DNA of 64,000 bases from Symbiodinium natans (taxonomy: Eukaryota; Sar; Dinophyceae; Suessiales; Symbiodiniaceae), in the NCBI GenBank assembly GCA_905221605.1, contig CAJNDS010000295.1, positions 62,001-126,000 on the forward strand, written 5' to 3'. The notes under the pieces were generated by a model. The model was not told where the DNA came from, did no database searches, and saw only the letters and a program-made list of their open reading frames with translations. Shown here piece by piece: positions 1-10,565 of the stretch (its first letter is position 1; every line of letters begins with the position of its first letter). A program made the translations under genes and the position numbers.

Positions 1-1828
1 GACCACCCTGAATCCGCTGAGGTGTTCAGAGGAAACCACATGACACGTGGCTCCAGAATCCACGAACCAAACGTCTCTCGGTTCTAGCTGAAAGCTGGCG
101 CAGACGCGCTCTACATCCCCTGCAGTCAAAGAATTGCTAACAGGTCCCAAACGTTGCTTGTCGAGTGAAAAACCTACCCTACGCTCATGCGACTCAGAAA
201 GGCTCAGTTCAGGACTTCGTTGGGCAAAGCGCATCGCCATCACACTCTGTGTAGGCTCTGCTTCCGCCTCGGACTCTGGTTCTCCCATAGCCCGGGCGCG
301 GTTCTTCTTCTTCTTGCCCTTGACCCCGCCTTTCTCTCCCTTTTCACCCTTCTCTCCCTTGGAGGTGGGCTTTCCTTTCGGCGTTGGAGAGCGAGGCGCG
401 CCCTTCGGAGTGGGTGACCTTTGTCCTTTAGGGCCACCAGTGCCCTTTCCACTCTTCGACTCTCCCTGGCCGCCCTTGCCGCCTTTGCCGCCCTTCTCTC
501 CAGCCTCACGCTGTCGTGACCAGCAATCCTTTGCCACATGACCACGCTTGCCGCAATGGTCGCAAAGCTTGCCGTCCATTCCACGATTGGCTGCAGTCGG
601 CACGTCGCACATCCTTAGCTGTTCTTCGAAGTATTTGAGGCTCTTCGTGAGCTCACTCCAGCTGTTGGCGTTGCCGTGCAGCGCCACATACTGTCTCGCC
701 GGATGTGAAACGGCCTGCAGCAGGATGGAACAGCGATCTGCTTCGGAGAGCTTCAACTCGGGGAAGTTGCTCAACTTGATCTCCGCCTTGGCGATTTCGT
801 CCTCCAAGTGTCTGATGATGTCCATGGGCTTTTTGAGCCCCGAACACTGGGCATGCAATTTCATGCAACCGTCTCTCACGTAGACGGCTTCCATTCGAGA
901 CACAATGGAGTAGTTCAGGTGCAAGGTGCGAACTGCCTCGTAGCCAGTAGCAGACATGCTCTGCCTTTTGCTACAGCTTCGAAGCAACTCCAAACCACGC
1001 TCCCACTTCGCCAAGCTCTGGGAAAGCAGGTAAAACAACTTCGCCGACCGAGCTGCAGTGTCAGGAGGCAAACGGTCCTGTCGGATCTCATCCTTGACAC
1101 TGACGCAGAGGCGAATCTCGTTCACATAGGCCTCGTCTTGCAAGGCCAACCATGAACTCATCGTCTCCAGGAAGCCGTGCCAGGCCTCAATCTCTCGCAT
1201 TCTGTCTCTACCCATCTCCTGGTGGGCTATGACAGGTAGCTGTGGAAGGTACTTGTCGGCAACGGTTGGAGACATATCCACCAGATGAACTTCCAGTATC
1301 TTTAGGCCTTGGAAGAGAACTCCTTGCGGAAGAGGTCGCGGCGAGGAACGGGTCACTCGGGGCAGATGCCGCCGCGGCTTCCGCCTTGGCTTTAGCCTCA
1401 GCAGCTGCAAGTTCGGCATCGTTCCTCCTCTTCTCCTCACTGTCCATGCGACGAAGCATGGTGGCCACAAGCTGTTGGTTCTGCTCCAACTGCTTCCGGT
1501 ACTGGTCCATCATGGCTTCCTGCTGTCTCTGCTGTTGCTGCATCACTCGCAGCATCTCAACCACCAAACTCTCTCCCACAGAACCACCACCAAGAGCAGT
1601 GGATGGTTGTGAGCCAGTCGCCGGCGTGGAAGTCGGAACTCCTTGAGCTCCAAAGGCAGCAAAAGGGTTCGGTGGCTGTCCTACCGGGTTCTCACCGGTT
1701 CCAAACAGCAAAGCCTCCTCCTCGGAAGTGTTGTCAGGGACTGGGACTTCTTCAGCAGTCAACGGCACATGCACTGGAGAACCCTGTGGGCTTCCGTGCA
1801 CACTTCCGCCTTGCTCAGGAGCCGCCAT
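1..1828 (-). pseudogene. Copia-type Gag plus start of protease, frame disrupted, partial
   Basis: The reading starts at ATG 1828-1826 (MAAPEQGG), passes a Pro/Gly-rich N-terminus and a Gln/Glu-rich coiled-coil-like stretch (about residues 88-150), and then loses frame: the first frame stays open to about 1208 as nonsense, while sense continues in another frame from about 1320 to base 1. A short stretch around 1325-1360 (RRDLFRKEFSSK) is in the third frame, so two single-base losses are the simplest explanation. The downstream part carries a helical capsid-like region, the knuckle CDHCGKRGHVAKDC (CX2CX4HX4C), a Lys/Gly/Pro-rich basic tail, and WFVDSGATCHV, the catalytic Asp of a copia protease. 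In family members this polyprotein packages RNA and is cut by the protease. A sequencing error could also explain the shifts. Confidence 0.8.
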
Positions 1829-1870
1829 GGCGAGGAGGTGCTTGACACAGGCGCTGGAGTCACTCTCAGT

Positions 1871-1882
1871 GCTCCGCTACCA
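1871..1882 (-). other. Primer binding site (initiator-Met-tRNA type) of the copia-like element
   Basis: On the minus strand the 12 bases read TGGTAGCGGAGC, directly after the ...CACA end of the putative LTR. Copia elements typically carry TGGTATCAGAGC here, matching the 3' end of initiator tRNA-Met. Nine of twelve positions agree, and the position immediately after the LTR supports the call. Confidence 0.6.
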
Positions 1883-2751
1883 TGTGAAAAGCAAAGCTCG
1901 CGCAGCTGTCTCTTTTTGACTTCGCACTTGAGCCAAACACCAAAGTGTTCAGCAAGCTTCAGTTCTTGCAGCAAGCTCTCTCCAAGAGCGAAGGGCTCCA
2001 AAAAGCCACGAATTCCATCTCAACTTTGTTCTACAAAGGAGGTAAAGCAAAAGAGCAATGCAACTGCTTTGGTCTACACCTCGGAGACTTCAGGTCACTT
2101 CCGAACAGCAAAACAGCAAAGCTTCAGAGTCCACTCTGCACTCCTACTCCCATCCTACACGTCCAACGGCAACGAACGAACTGGCGGGGACACGGAGTTG
2201 TAACAAGACAGAACCTCAGAGTTCGGACACGCACTTCTTCACTACTGCTCTCAAGCAGTTCCAAGTGCAAAACTCATCCTGGCCATTTTAAGTTTCCTTC
2301 AAGCCTCCCTTTTCTGTTTTTCGAAGTTCCTTTTTTTCGGAAACCTCCGTGGCGCCTGGCAAGCTCCAACCTTTTCTAACTTTGAATCTTGTTTGTTTTT
2401 TCGGATTTTCGTTTTTCGAAACTCGAGAAGTGAACTTCCCTTTAAAAGAAACCAGAGAAGTGTAACCAAACAACATTTTCCCTAAACGAAGCGAAAGAAG
2501 GGAATGTATTCTAAATCTGATTTCATTCTTCGAAACCAAAGAAGTCTTGAGACTTAACATTGATTTCCCTTGAAAAGAAAGAAGAATTCTAAATTCCACC
2601 CCTCGCCTCTTGTTTTGTTTTTGGGTTTCATTCGAAACCAGAGAAGTGAGACTCTTTTTCAAGGGGAGCTTAAGGGCAATTCCACCTCCGCTCGCTTCTT
2701 CTTTTGTTTTTTGTGTTCATTGCTTAAGTTTCAAGGAGCAGAGAGTTCACA
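1883..2751 (-). repeat. Putative 5' long terminal repeat of the copia-like element
   Basis: The segment next to the primer binding site begins (+ strand) TGTGAAAAGC and ends AGAGTTCACA, giving a 6-bp terminal inverted repeat TGTGAA...TTCACA with the TG...CA ends expected of an LTR. Inside it a short motif close to GAAACCAGAGAAGTG recurs near 2418, 2448, 2537 and 2633. The partner LTR is outside the window, so identity between LTRs and a target-site duplication cannot be checked; the outer edge is inferred from the inverted repeat only. Confidence 0.6.
1927..1937 (-). other. Spliced-leader-like 11-mer (TTTGGCTCAAG)
   Basis: The minus strand matches the last 11 bases of the dinoflagellate spliced leader (…ATTTTGGCTCAAG), and lies inside the putative LTR, about 100 bases ahead of the Gag ATG. 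The upstream half of the leader is not conserved. It may be a relict or chance. Confidence 0.25.
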
Positions 2752-2880
2752 GCAGTGACGTGGCACGGGGCTAAGCCGAGAACTCCATGTTTTGTTTAGA
2801 GATGATTGATATGCTTCCACGCAAGCTTGCAGAAAAAAGCGGGAGTTGGCGCAGCTGCCCCATTTGCATAGCAGTGCTGC

Positions 2881-3207
2881 CTAAGGGGGTTTCTAAAGGG
2901 GCTTTAAAGGGGGCTTTAATGGAGGGCTTCAAGGGGGGCTGAAAGGGGGTTTTAAAGGGGGGCTGAAAGGGCTTATAGGGGGCTTAAAGGGGGAGGCTTC
3001 AAGGGGGCTTAAAGGGGGCTTTCAGGGGGGGAGGGCTTAAGGGGGGCTTAAAGGGGGGGCTTAAGGGGGGGCTCAAGGGGGGGCTTAGGGGCTTAAGGGC
3101 TTTGACCCTTTGCCCCCCCCCCCCCCCGACCCCCTTCCAGGGACCCCTTTGAAGGGGGGCTTGAGGGGGGCTTAAGCCCCCCTTTGCCCAAAGGGGGGGG
3201 GGGGGCC
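2881..3207. repeat. G-rich degenerate repeat of GGGGGCTTAAAG type, ending in an inverted C-run/G-run
   Basis: Irregular copies of GGGGGCTTAAAG and close variants fill the segment. From about 3110 a run of 16 C and then a short mirror (AAGCCCCCCTTTGCCC / AAAGGGGGGG) follow, so the right end can fold back on the rest. Reading frames through this stretch are low-complexity and not taken as genes. Confidence 0.8.
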
Positions 3208-5150
3208 CATTCTCACGAAAGTGCAGGAAACGCTTCCCTCCTATGTAACATGAGAGATCGTAAGAGTGTTCTGGACACTGCAACATCTGGACGGGACAAG
3301 CCAGGTCTTCACGAAGAAGCGTCAATCTCCCGTAGCCCGATTCCCTGCCTTAACCACGCCAATCTGTCAGCCCTTTGTTTCCTACGCGCACAGTTCCTCA
3401 ACCCCCCATCTGCGAAGGCCATTAGGATGAATCCCAATTCCGACGCAGCGCACCTCGAATCTATTACCCGAAGAACTTGGACAGAGTGCCATGGAAAGCC
3501 ACGGATAACCAGCCTCACAGTCTGCAGCCAATTACGTCTATGGAAGATGTTGTGAGGATGATGCGGGCTGGTGACTCTGAGTGGGAGAAGTACGCGCCAG
3601 ATGAGGCGCTCGGGGGCTGATTGGGTCGGGTTGATTTGGCGCAAGATCCTGTTCTCGTACCACAAGCACTTCGAATTTATTCGAGCAAAAGGCCCTCCAG
3701 CTCGAACTTCGAACAAAGGTTCACTTTCAGTCTGACAAGCCAGTGCAAGCCGTTCCCTCCTCTCTTGCCAGATCGATGATGTTGTGGAGGCCAAAGGCTG
3801 ACGGGTCGAAAAGCTTAGATGCGCAATGAGCGTTCCTCGTTGTGGTGGATGTTTGTTGGTAGAATCCACCTCAAGAGTAAAGTCAGTCTCAGGGACAAGT
3901 CTGGCAAAGACCGAACCAGACTGGCTGCTGGTAGAGGACCAAACGGAGTGCCTGGTGCTGGTGGTGGATGGAGAAGAAAGTGTGGCGGAGGGAGCAATCC
4001 CGCCGAACCTGGCAAAAGAAGACCGGGGGCCTGTGCTGGAGCTCCAACAGGCCGCGGCCCCGGCCAAGACTTCTCCCGGCTCCGAGGCCAAAACCGGTGA
4101 CCTCCCCGCCCAGCTCCCCGCCCACCCCACCCAGCTCCGAGGAAGCTTGCTCTCACGGCAAAGGCCGGCTTTTGGCCCCTCCTGAAAAGAAGGCGGCAAA
4201 AGGACTCTGGGCAATGCACAAGCTGAACAACTCAAGAAGGGGCTGCAAGAAGAAGATTCGCACTTTGACCTCAGTCAAAGTTTTAATGTTCGAACTTTCA
4301 AGGAAGGGAGTGGCCACACAAACCTTGAGAGAAGCAAGGCGGCTGCCGAACGTTTTTGAAGCTGTGTGTCAAGTGTTCGTTGTTTTTTTGTGCCTGCTTG
4401 TTGTGACGAGAGTGTGCTAGAGCTAAGCAGCAAACCGTATGGTTTGCCCAAATCGCTGCCTTTGAGTTCGTTTTGGTGCTGAAGTGTGCACAGTGAGGTA
4501 GCAACACTCGTGTTGAGGAACCCTTTCAGCTTTTTCGGCTCAAGACTGAACCTGGATCGTGAAGCATGTGGCGTTGGTCACCTTGAGACCTGTTGGTAGT
4601 ACAAACGGCTGCATTTGCTGAGAAGTCGGTGAACGCCCTACAGCCTAAGTTGTACCATGGACTTGCCGTACACCATCGGGACCCAAGACACACCACCCCG
4701 ATACTTGGAATTTTCCGATGCTTTCGGACCTTTATTTCGATGGCACCTGCCTACGTCTTTTATGAGGCACTGGCGAAGAATGTGGAACCGGAAGTGTTGC
4801 AATCCTGGTGGTTTTGTGTAACCACTTGTTTTTGTTTCCCGCAACTGATCTACTTTGAGTTGGTGACCCCAAAGTTTTGGGTTTTCCTGGAGTTGCGAAA
4901 GGCAGCGGTGCGATCGCCCCAAGCTTTGCAATGTGGCCAAGCTCTGAAGTTATAGTTCCGGGCTAGAAAGTAGTGTAGGGTTTGGGGTTTAGGCTTAAAT
5001 TTTGGGTTTAGGGGTGAGAGCAGATATCTCAAAGGCTGACAGAACCTCAAAGCGCGAAGGCACTGGAGGCGTTCATACGCCAAGAGTGGGCTCGTTGGGG
5101 CTATCGCCGCCTGGAGATGTCGAAGATGAGCCACCGTTGTGTTGGCTTAG
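3208..5150. other. Unassigned region with open frames on both strands
   Basis: About 1.9 kb without a recognised gene. Two overlapping open stretches stand out: minus 4235-3309 (Ser/Arg-rich) and plus 3826-4185 with a more protein-like composition (SVSGTSLAKTEPDWLLVED then Glu/Ala/Pro-rich). Neither shows a domain I know, and neither has clear splice signals that extend it. It may be decayed mobile-element sequence, given the copia element beside it. From 4440 to 5000 I see nothing. Confidence 0.3.
4528..4544 (+). other. Possible degenerate spliced-leader relict
   Basis: AGCTTTTTCGGCTCAAG agrees with the leader segment AGCCATTTTGGCTCAAG at 14 of 17 positions. In dinoflagellates such relicts mark genes that were reverse-transcribed from mRNA back into the genome. 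No intact coding sequence follows, so this is weak. Confidence 0.2.
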
Positions 5151-5156
5151 TTGTCA

Positions 5157-5757
5157 CGTTCCCTCCCCTTCTCCCTCCCCTCCCCTCCCCCTCCCCTCCC
5201 CCTCCCCCTCCCTTCCCCTCCCTCCCCCTCCTCCCCCTCCCTCCCCCCTCCCCCTGTCCCCTGTCCCCTGTCCCCTGTCCCCTGTCCCGTCCCCTCTCCC
5301 CTCTCCCCTCTCCCCTCTCCCTCTTCCTCCTCTCCCTCCCTCTCCCTCTCCCCTCTCCCCTCTCCCCTCTCCCCCTCTCCCCTCCCTTCTCCCCTCTCCC
5401 CTCTCCCCTCTCCCCCCTCTGCCCTCTCCCCTCTCCCCTCTCCCCCATCTCCCCTCTCCCCTCTCCTCTCCCCTCTCCCCATCGCCCCCTCCCTCTCCCC
5501 TCTCCCCTCCCCCCCTCCCCCTCCCCTCCTCCCCTCCCTCCTCTCTCCCCCACCTCTCCTCTCCCCCTCTCCCCTCCTCCCCTCTCCCCTCTCCCCTCTC
5601 CCCCCTCTCCCCTCCCCTCTCCCTCTCCCCTCCCCCTCTCCCCTCTCCCCTCCCCCTCTCCCCTCCCTCTCTCCCCGCTCCCCCCCTCTCCCCTCTCCCC
5701 TCTCCCCTCTCCCCTCCCCTCTCCGCCCCCTCTCCCCTCTCCTCCCCTCCCCTCCCC
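5157..5757. repeat. 600-bp pyrimidine (C/T) tract, CCCTCTCC-type repeat
   Basis: Almost pure C/T on the + strand, made of CCCCTCT, CCCTCCC and CCCTGTCCC variants (five tandem CCCTGT units near 5245-5290). All six frames are open or nearly so, giving long Pro/Ser/Leu or Gly/Glu/Arg frames that are composition artefacts. Homopurine/homopyrimidine tracts of this size can form triplex (H-DNA). Confidence 0.95.
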
Positions 5758-6322
5758 GTCATGTTCACATCCATATTCATAGGCACACGCATACTCATAT
5801 TCATGTTCATGTTCATACTTTATTCATGATTCATTCAAAGGTCAGCGGCAGTCTTTCAGGGGTTCTAGGACCATTGCTCTTCGTTTTGTTTTGCATGAAG
5901 GCTTTGTTGCAGTGTTTTGGTGGTGTAGCTGCTTGGCTTATCCTTGTGCCAAGAAACTTCTTGCAGTGAGGAAGGTTGGAGGTGCGAAGAGTGGACAGAG
6001 AGGATGAGAAGCTTGGACAGCAGTTCGGTTGTCAGAGGGCTTGTGGTCTTACAGTTTGCTCCGCAACTCTGCTATGTGAGGCCCAGCACATCCGACATTT
6101 GTTGCATCAATGCTCCAAGCATCCTTTGCTTTCAAGACAGTGCATGGCCAGCCAAGTGCACACTTCGATGTCATCGTCGTGTTGCTGAACGTGCGGAAAG
6201 CTCTTGGCGAAAAGGGATGCGAGGTCAAAAGAGTGTCCCGTGGCTCCGTCTTCAGAGAACCCCGCTCCCAGAGTCTTTGGAGTTTGGGGCGGGGGAGGTG
6301 TCCAGCACTCTTGACTTTAAAG
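5758..6322. other. No gene recognised
   Basis: Begins with short ATGTTCAT/ATATTCAT repeats (5760-5830). The rest is unremarkable, with short frames only and no splice-flanked coding piece that I could support. Confidence 0.5.
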
Positions 6323-6372
6323 TTTGGGGGTCCCTTTAGCGGGATTCTATTCTATTTGGGGTGTACAAGGGG
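6323..6372 (+). repeat. Copy of the dispersed GGTACC-rich intron element
   Basis: Contains GATTCTATTCTATTTGGGGT, nearly the same as a segment of the intron at 32722-32917, and is followed by the short inverted repeat GGGGTACCCCAGTGGTACCC. Member of the family described under findings. Confidence 0.5.
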
Positions 6373-6829
6373 TACCCCAGTGGTACCCCGATGTTGGTAA
6401 ATGCCCATGTTGGTATTCACATGGTGGATGAGCCCTGTGACTTTTTTGAGTGCAGCTTCTCCTGTTCTTGACAAACTCCCATCCGAACCCATGGTCCAAC
6501 ACTCCCAGCCGGCTCCTAAACTCTGGATTCCCCAACCTCTACTCTTCATTCCCTAAACTCTTCCTTCCCTAAACTCTAGATTCCCCCCAAACCCCGCTCC
6601 AGTCTTTGGGTCTTCGAGGCAGCACAAGATCGAGCTCACCTTCGGCTTCAGCCCAGGCCTCCCTAAGAGAGGCCCAAGAGGCCTAAGCAAGAGGAGTTCA
6701 TAGTGGTTCCGGGTATGGGCCCTCCAGCATAGATCCTGAACAGCACCGTGGCAGTAGTGCTCAGCCGCTTGGAAGAACCGCCGAAGAGCCGAAGAGCCGA
6801 AGAGCCGAGAGCCAGAGCCCTGCCATGAG

Positions 6830-9479
6830 GCTTTGTGCACTTGTTCTTGGAGCGCTATGACCCGTACCGAGATGTGGACCCCAGCGAATGGGATGCCATC
6901 AGCATTGCCAAGGGCAAGATGGGGAGCAAAGGCCGGGGGTGCGGGTCTCAACCCCAAGCTGTTGGGGCAGGTTTTGGGGGGGGCTTTGTACAGGCTTGGC
7001 CTGCAAGACAGCTTCAATGCTTCAGGCCGCAAGCCTCGAGTCTCAGGGTTCTTAGGTGCGTCCTTCCAGGTTGCAAGGTTCTCCTCACGCCATTAAGCCC
7101 TTCTGAAGCTCATTCCCCCCCCCCCCTTTTTTTTTTTTTCCTGACGCCTTGCAGCTTGACAAACCCTAGACCGATTTCCCCTCCCTCCTGTCACGCCCAT
7201 GACTCGCGGCTGTTGTGAGGGCGCGGAAAAGGCAAGGGCAAGGGCAAGGGGAAGGGCAAGGACGGCCACTTGTGGCTGCATGTGGCAGCAACTGTTGTGG
7301 CCTTCGAGCTTTAGGTGACTTAGGTGCCTTACGCAGAGGTCCGCATTTTGAAAGATGTAAGAATTCCCTCTCTCCCCTCTCGCATCTCCATGCAAAGCGG
7401 GTCACTGAGAAGACGCCTGGGGAACATGTATCTTCTTTTGGGCCGCGCGCGTTTTTTTTTTTTTTTCTCTCTCTCTCTCTCTGTCTCTCTCTATGTCTCT
7501 GTGTGTGTGTGTGTGTGTTTTTGATTTCGTTCCTTCAAGCCCATGAGTGCAGTGGGCAGTGGGCGCCCGCAAGCATCACGAGCGCAGCTGCAAGGGCCAC
7601 CAGCCCCTTTAGAGGGGGGGCCACATGGTGCAGGACCTTCAAAGTGATGAAGAAGACGAAGAAGTCGACGAAGAAGACGACTCCCTTCCAGGCAGGTAGG
7701 TTTGCTCGAAATGCATCTCAACTCTGAGAGATTGCGGGGGGCCCTCGTCTGCAGTCCTCTCTTTGCCGTGTACCCGTGCATCAAGCACCTGCCATCTTGA
7801 AGTTCGCCCGTGGGGTTCCGGGTGAGAAGCTTCAACCTAACGAAGTGCACAATCGAAACTTCTTGCCGAGGAGCAGAGAATCTATGCATCCTGCTCTGGT
7901 AAGCAGCTGCTCCCAAGCCAGGTCCCTTGTCTGACGATGTTCCGCAAGGCTGGGCTTAATTGCATGTAGCAGCGCCGCTGAGTCGCACTACAAGACTGCG
8001 AGTGGAGGAGGGAGATCTGCACAGCCCCGGGACGTACATCCGTAAACGGGTATGCGGTATGCTAAGCACGCCAGAATGGGTTTATATTCCCTGGAAACCT
8101 TGGCCCGTGGAAGGCCAGCAGCGCAAACCGCGCGGCCCTACGACGACCCAGCGCAGGGAAGGTGGGCGGGGGACAGGGGGTTGGGGGAAATCTTGTGGTT
8201 TTAAGGTTCACATCCATGGCGTGAGGGGGACATAGGGGGGCAGTGAATCAAGCACCTTGAACTGAAAGCTGAAGCCCTCAGCGATCAAGCCGAGGTGGCA
8301 GGACTTTCTCAGATGAGGAGTACCGGAAATCGCTGGATCGACTGCTGGAGATTCAGGCCCCTGTGACGTCGGATGGCTGTGTAGAGTGCTTTAAGTACAC
8401 CGTTCGGGCTGTGAGGCCAGGCTGGAAGAGAAGCGCTCGCAGCTGCCACTGGTGGAGGAGTGAACAGCCGGCACAAATTCCCTGATGTCCAGATATGCCC
8501 TGACATTTTAAGAAGGGGAACTGGCTCAAGGCTCAGGCCGCACGACGACAGAACGGGTATCTCTGAACTCCGGGAATCTTCGAGGTCATTTCAGGAGGTG
8601 TGGGGAGCTGGGGGGCCATCGGAGGAGCCCTTGAAGCAGCAGTACCGCTTTGCTGTGCGATTGTGGCGGGAGTTCTCTCTCAGGACCCGCATCTCTTGCC
8701 ACAGCCGGAAAAGGATCATTCACCAGCCTAGACACCCGGCCCTGGACTTTTGACTCTCAACCCTAAGTCGGTTCCTTATGAGTGCTTTTGCCGGGGGGGT
8801 CCTAGTTCAAGACCCCTCTGGCTTTTGAAAGGACTGGCCCGCGTCCGCCCAGGCCGGACGTGGGGGCGCCTCTCGTAGTTGAATTGGGGGCGGTTGATGG
8901 CGTAGGAGGTTCGTGTTTTTCATATTGCCAGATAAAGAAAGCTTGGCTCACGGACATTTTGCCTTGGTTTTTCAATGTGAGAAACTTCCATGCAGCCGTC
9001 AGTGCAGTTTCGCTGTGGATGTTTCTGCTGAGACGGCAAGCGGGGTTAGCAGTTAGGGTTTAGGTTTTGTGTCGGGAAATGAGACCGCTGGTCTTGATCT
9101 GCTCGAAGACTTTTGCCTGCTGCTGTGCTCTGTCCGAAAGCTTTCTTGAAGACCCTCATATGTACAGGGAGACATGTACCCCAATGGAGGCCTGTTTAAC
9201 GAGGTAAGTGCTAAAGCACTTTAAAGCCCTTCTTCGAGGCTCGTTGGCAAATGCAATGCCTTGACGGCGTGGTATATGAGGTATCTACCTGCCGACGAAG
9301 TGCCACTATTCTCCTACACTCCAAAAACAGTGCTTGATTCCCCGCCCTGCCAGAACCAGGCTTTTGAACTGCATCTCCCCCGACAAGTGCTCAATGGGCC
9401 ACCAAGGAGCATGATCTACTCCGGCATTCCGCCCGAACCCGTGCTGTGGGGACCCTACGTTCTAAGCCTGGCAATGTGA
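6830..9479 (+). CDS. Unidentified multi-exon protein (acidic and Lys/Gly-rich segments)
   Basis: Coding pieces in order: 6830 to about 6923 (FLERYDPYRDVDPSEWDAIS), a Lys/Gly repeat at about 7217-7275 (GKGKGKGKGKDGHLWLHV), an acidic exon at 7634-7695 (DLQSDEEDEEVDEEDD) between CAG and GTAGG, about 7787-7898 ending at GTAAGC (PGEKLQPNEVHNRNFLPRS), about 8068-8120 (EWVYIP), 8302-8415 (TFSDEEYRKSLDRLLEIQAP) with a GC donor, about 8600-8700 (EEPLKQQYRFAVRLWREF), the 36-base exon 9168-9203 (GDMYPNGGLFNE) with GTAAGT, and a last piece to TGA 9477-9479 (PPEPVLWGPYVLSLAM). The start and some joins are unknown and all pieces may not belong to one gene. SDEEY followed by a helical stretch recalls SANT/DMAP1-like proteins, but I do not claim that. 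An unspliced reading has stops throughout. Confidence 0.5.
7448..7522. repeat. Poly-T, (CT)n and (GT)n microsatellite
   Basis: A T-run followed by CTCTCT and GTGTGT tracts, lying between coding pieces of the gene at 6830-9479 and so probably intronic. A mixed C-run/T-run at 7117-7139 is similar. Confidence 0.9.
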
Positions 9480-10410
9480 GACAGCTCACGCACAAGGTTC
9501 CAGCAGAGGTTTGCGCAGCTCTTTTCTGTTTGTTTACAGCATCCTAAGCCTGCTGTATACGTTCGAGGTGCGATTGGGGCGATGCTGCTCTTGATTGGGG
9601 CTCACCGACACCGGCTGATTGGGGTTGGGACGCTCCCAACCTTGAGGAGTGGGCTCGGGACTTAGCTTGCGATGCAGTGCTGTGAGGTGGGCTTTCGAGT
9701 CTCGGTTTCAAGTCCCAGGTTGAGCTTGTGCTGAACGGTCATAAGCCTCGCGGGAGGCTCGTTAGGAGGGCTCTGTAGATTTGGTCACGCACGCGTGCGT
9801 GCGCGAGCACCGGTCGTCTTCGTCAACTTTAGGTGGTGCTTAAAGTCCCTGGCCGTCTAAACAGCCAGAATCGACTTCGACTGGCCAGGAGGGGAACAGG
9901 TTTAAAGCGGTCCAACATTAAACCCCAAGGACTAACCAAACCTTCAACTTAGTGCCGAAGATCAAGAATTCCTGAGACCCCAACAGCCCTAAACCCAGAC
10001 CAGACTTGACCTCGAAGCCTAAACGCAAGCCCCCCCCTGCCCCAAGAAGCAACAGTCTCCCCCGAAAGGCTGCAAACACAAATGACCATTTTAAGGAAGG
10101 GCTGCGAGGACTTTGTGCTTTCGGGAGTAGCTTCGGAGCATGAAGGAAGAAGTTCTTCACTCGATGCCCTCTTACAGGGGTCGCGTATGCTGAATCGCTG
10201 AAGCCGTGTGCACCCCCAAACATTCCACACACTGCAACCTCGGGTCCTGAACCTTCATCTTATTCCCCTATAAAGCCCCTATACCTTACATCGTCCCTGT
10301 ATACCTGAGTAGCCCCCGAAATCAACCCCAAATAGCCTCCCAAATTGCCGAGGGCAGTCCAGATCCGTCTCTTGGGCCTGCAGAGAAAGGAAGGAAGTGC
10401 AACAAGCCCC
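9480..10410. other. No gene recognised
   Basis: Mostly short broken frames. A possible exon lies at about 10350-10400 (GSPDPSLGPAEKGRKCN frame), just before the MITE-like element. CTATAAAGCCCC/CCCTATA-type A/T-C runs at 10256-10310 resemble sequence near 29300-29400. Confidence 0.4.
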
Positions 10411-10565
10411 TACTTGGAGGTTCATTGTACTTACTAACCACTTATAACTGGGCTTATAACCCTACCTATAATTGGGATAACCCCTATAAGGCCTTTTAGA
10501 GGTATTATAAGTAGGGTGATAAGTACAGTTATAATTGGTTAGTAAGTACCGTGAACCTGTAAGTA
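10411..10565. mobile_element. MITE-like element with about 40-bp terminal inverted repeats
   Basis: The left end (10411-10450: TACTTGGAGGTTCATTGTAC then TTACTAACC...) is the reverse complement of the right end (about 10526-10565: ...GGTTAGTAAGTACC GTGAACCTGTAAGTA) with about five mismatches. The 75-base middle is rich in TATAA and CCCTATA. There is no coding capacity. Two partial copies of the same family flank an exon at 12.2-12.4 kb. Confidence 0.8.

Larger units (their letters stand above)
1..2751 (-). mobile_element. Ty1/copia-like LTR retrotransposon, 5' part, cut by the left window edge
   Basis: Read on the minus strand this has the order of the 5' end of a copia element: a putative LTR (2751 down to 1883), a primer binding site (1882-1871), a short leader, an ATG at 1828 opening a Gag-like protein, a CCHC zinc knuckle (564-523), and an aspartic protease start with the DSGAT motif (60-46). 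Integrase, reverse transcriptase and the 3' LTR would lie left of base 1. The assignment rests on the combination of PBS position, zinc knuckle and DSGAT in the correct order. The coding frame is interrupted near 1320-1370, so this copy is probably not autonomous. It is the only feature in the window that clearly runs on the minus strand. Confidence 0.85.

Noticed and set aside
3309-4235. 308-codon minus frame
   Set aside because: Ser/Arg-rich with no domain or splice context, and a competing + frame over the same bases; left as unassigned.
5002-5969. Long open frames on both strands (up to about 275 codons) rich in Pro/Ser/Leu or Gly/Glu/Arg
   Set aside because: They run through the pure C/T tract, where stops cannot occur; no codon structure beyond composition.
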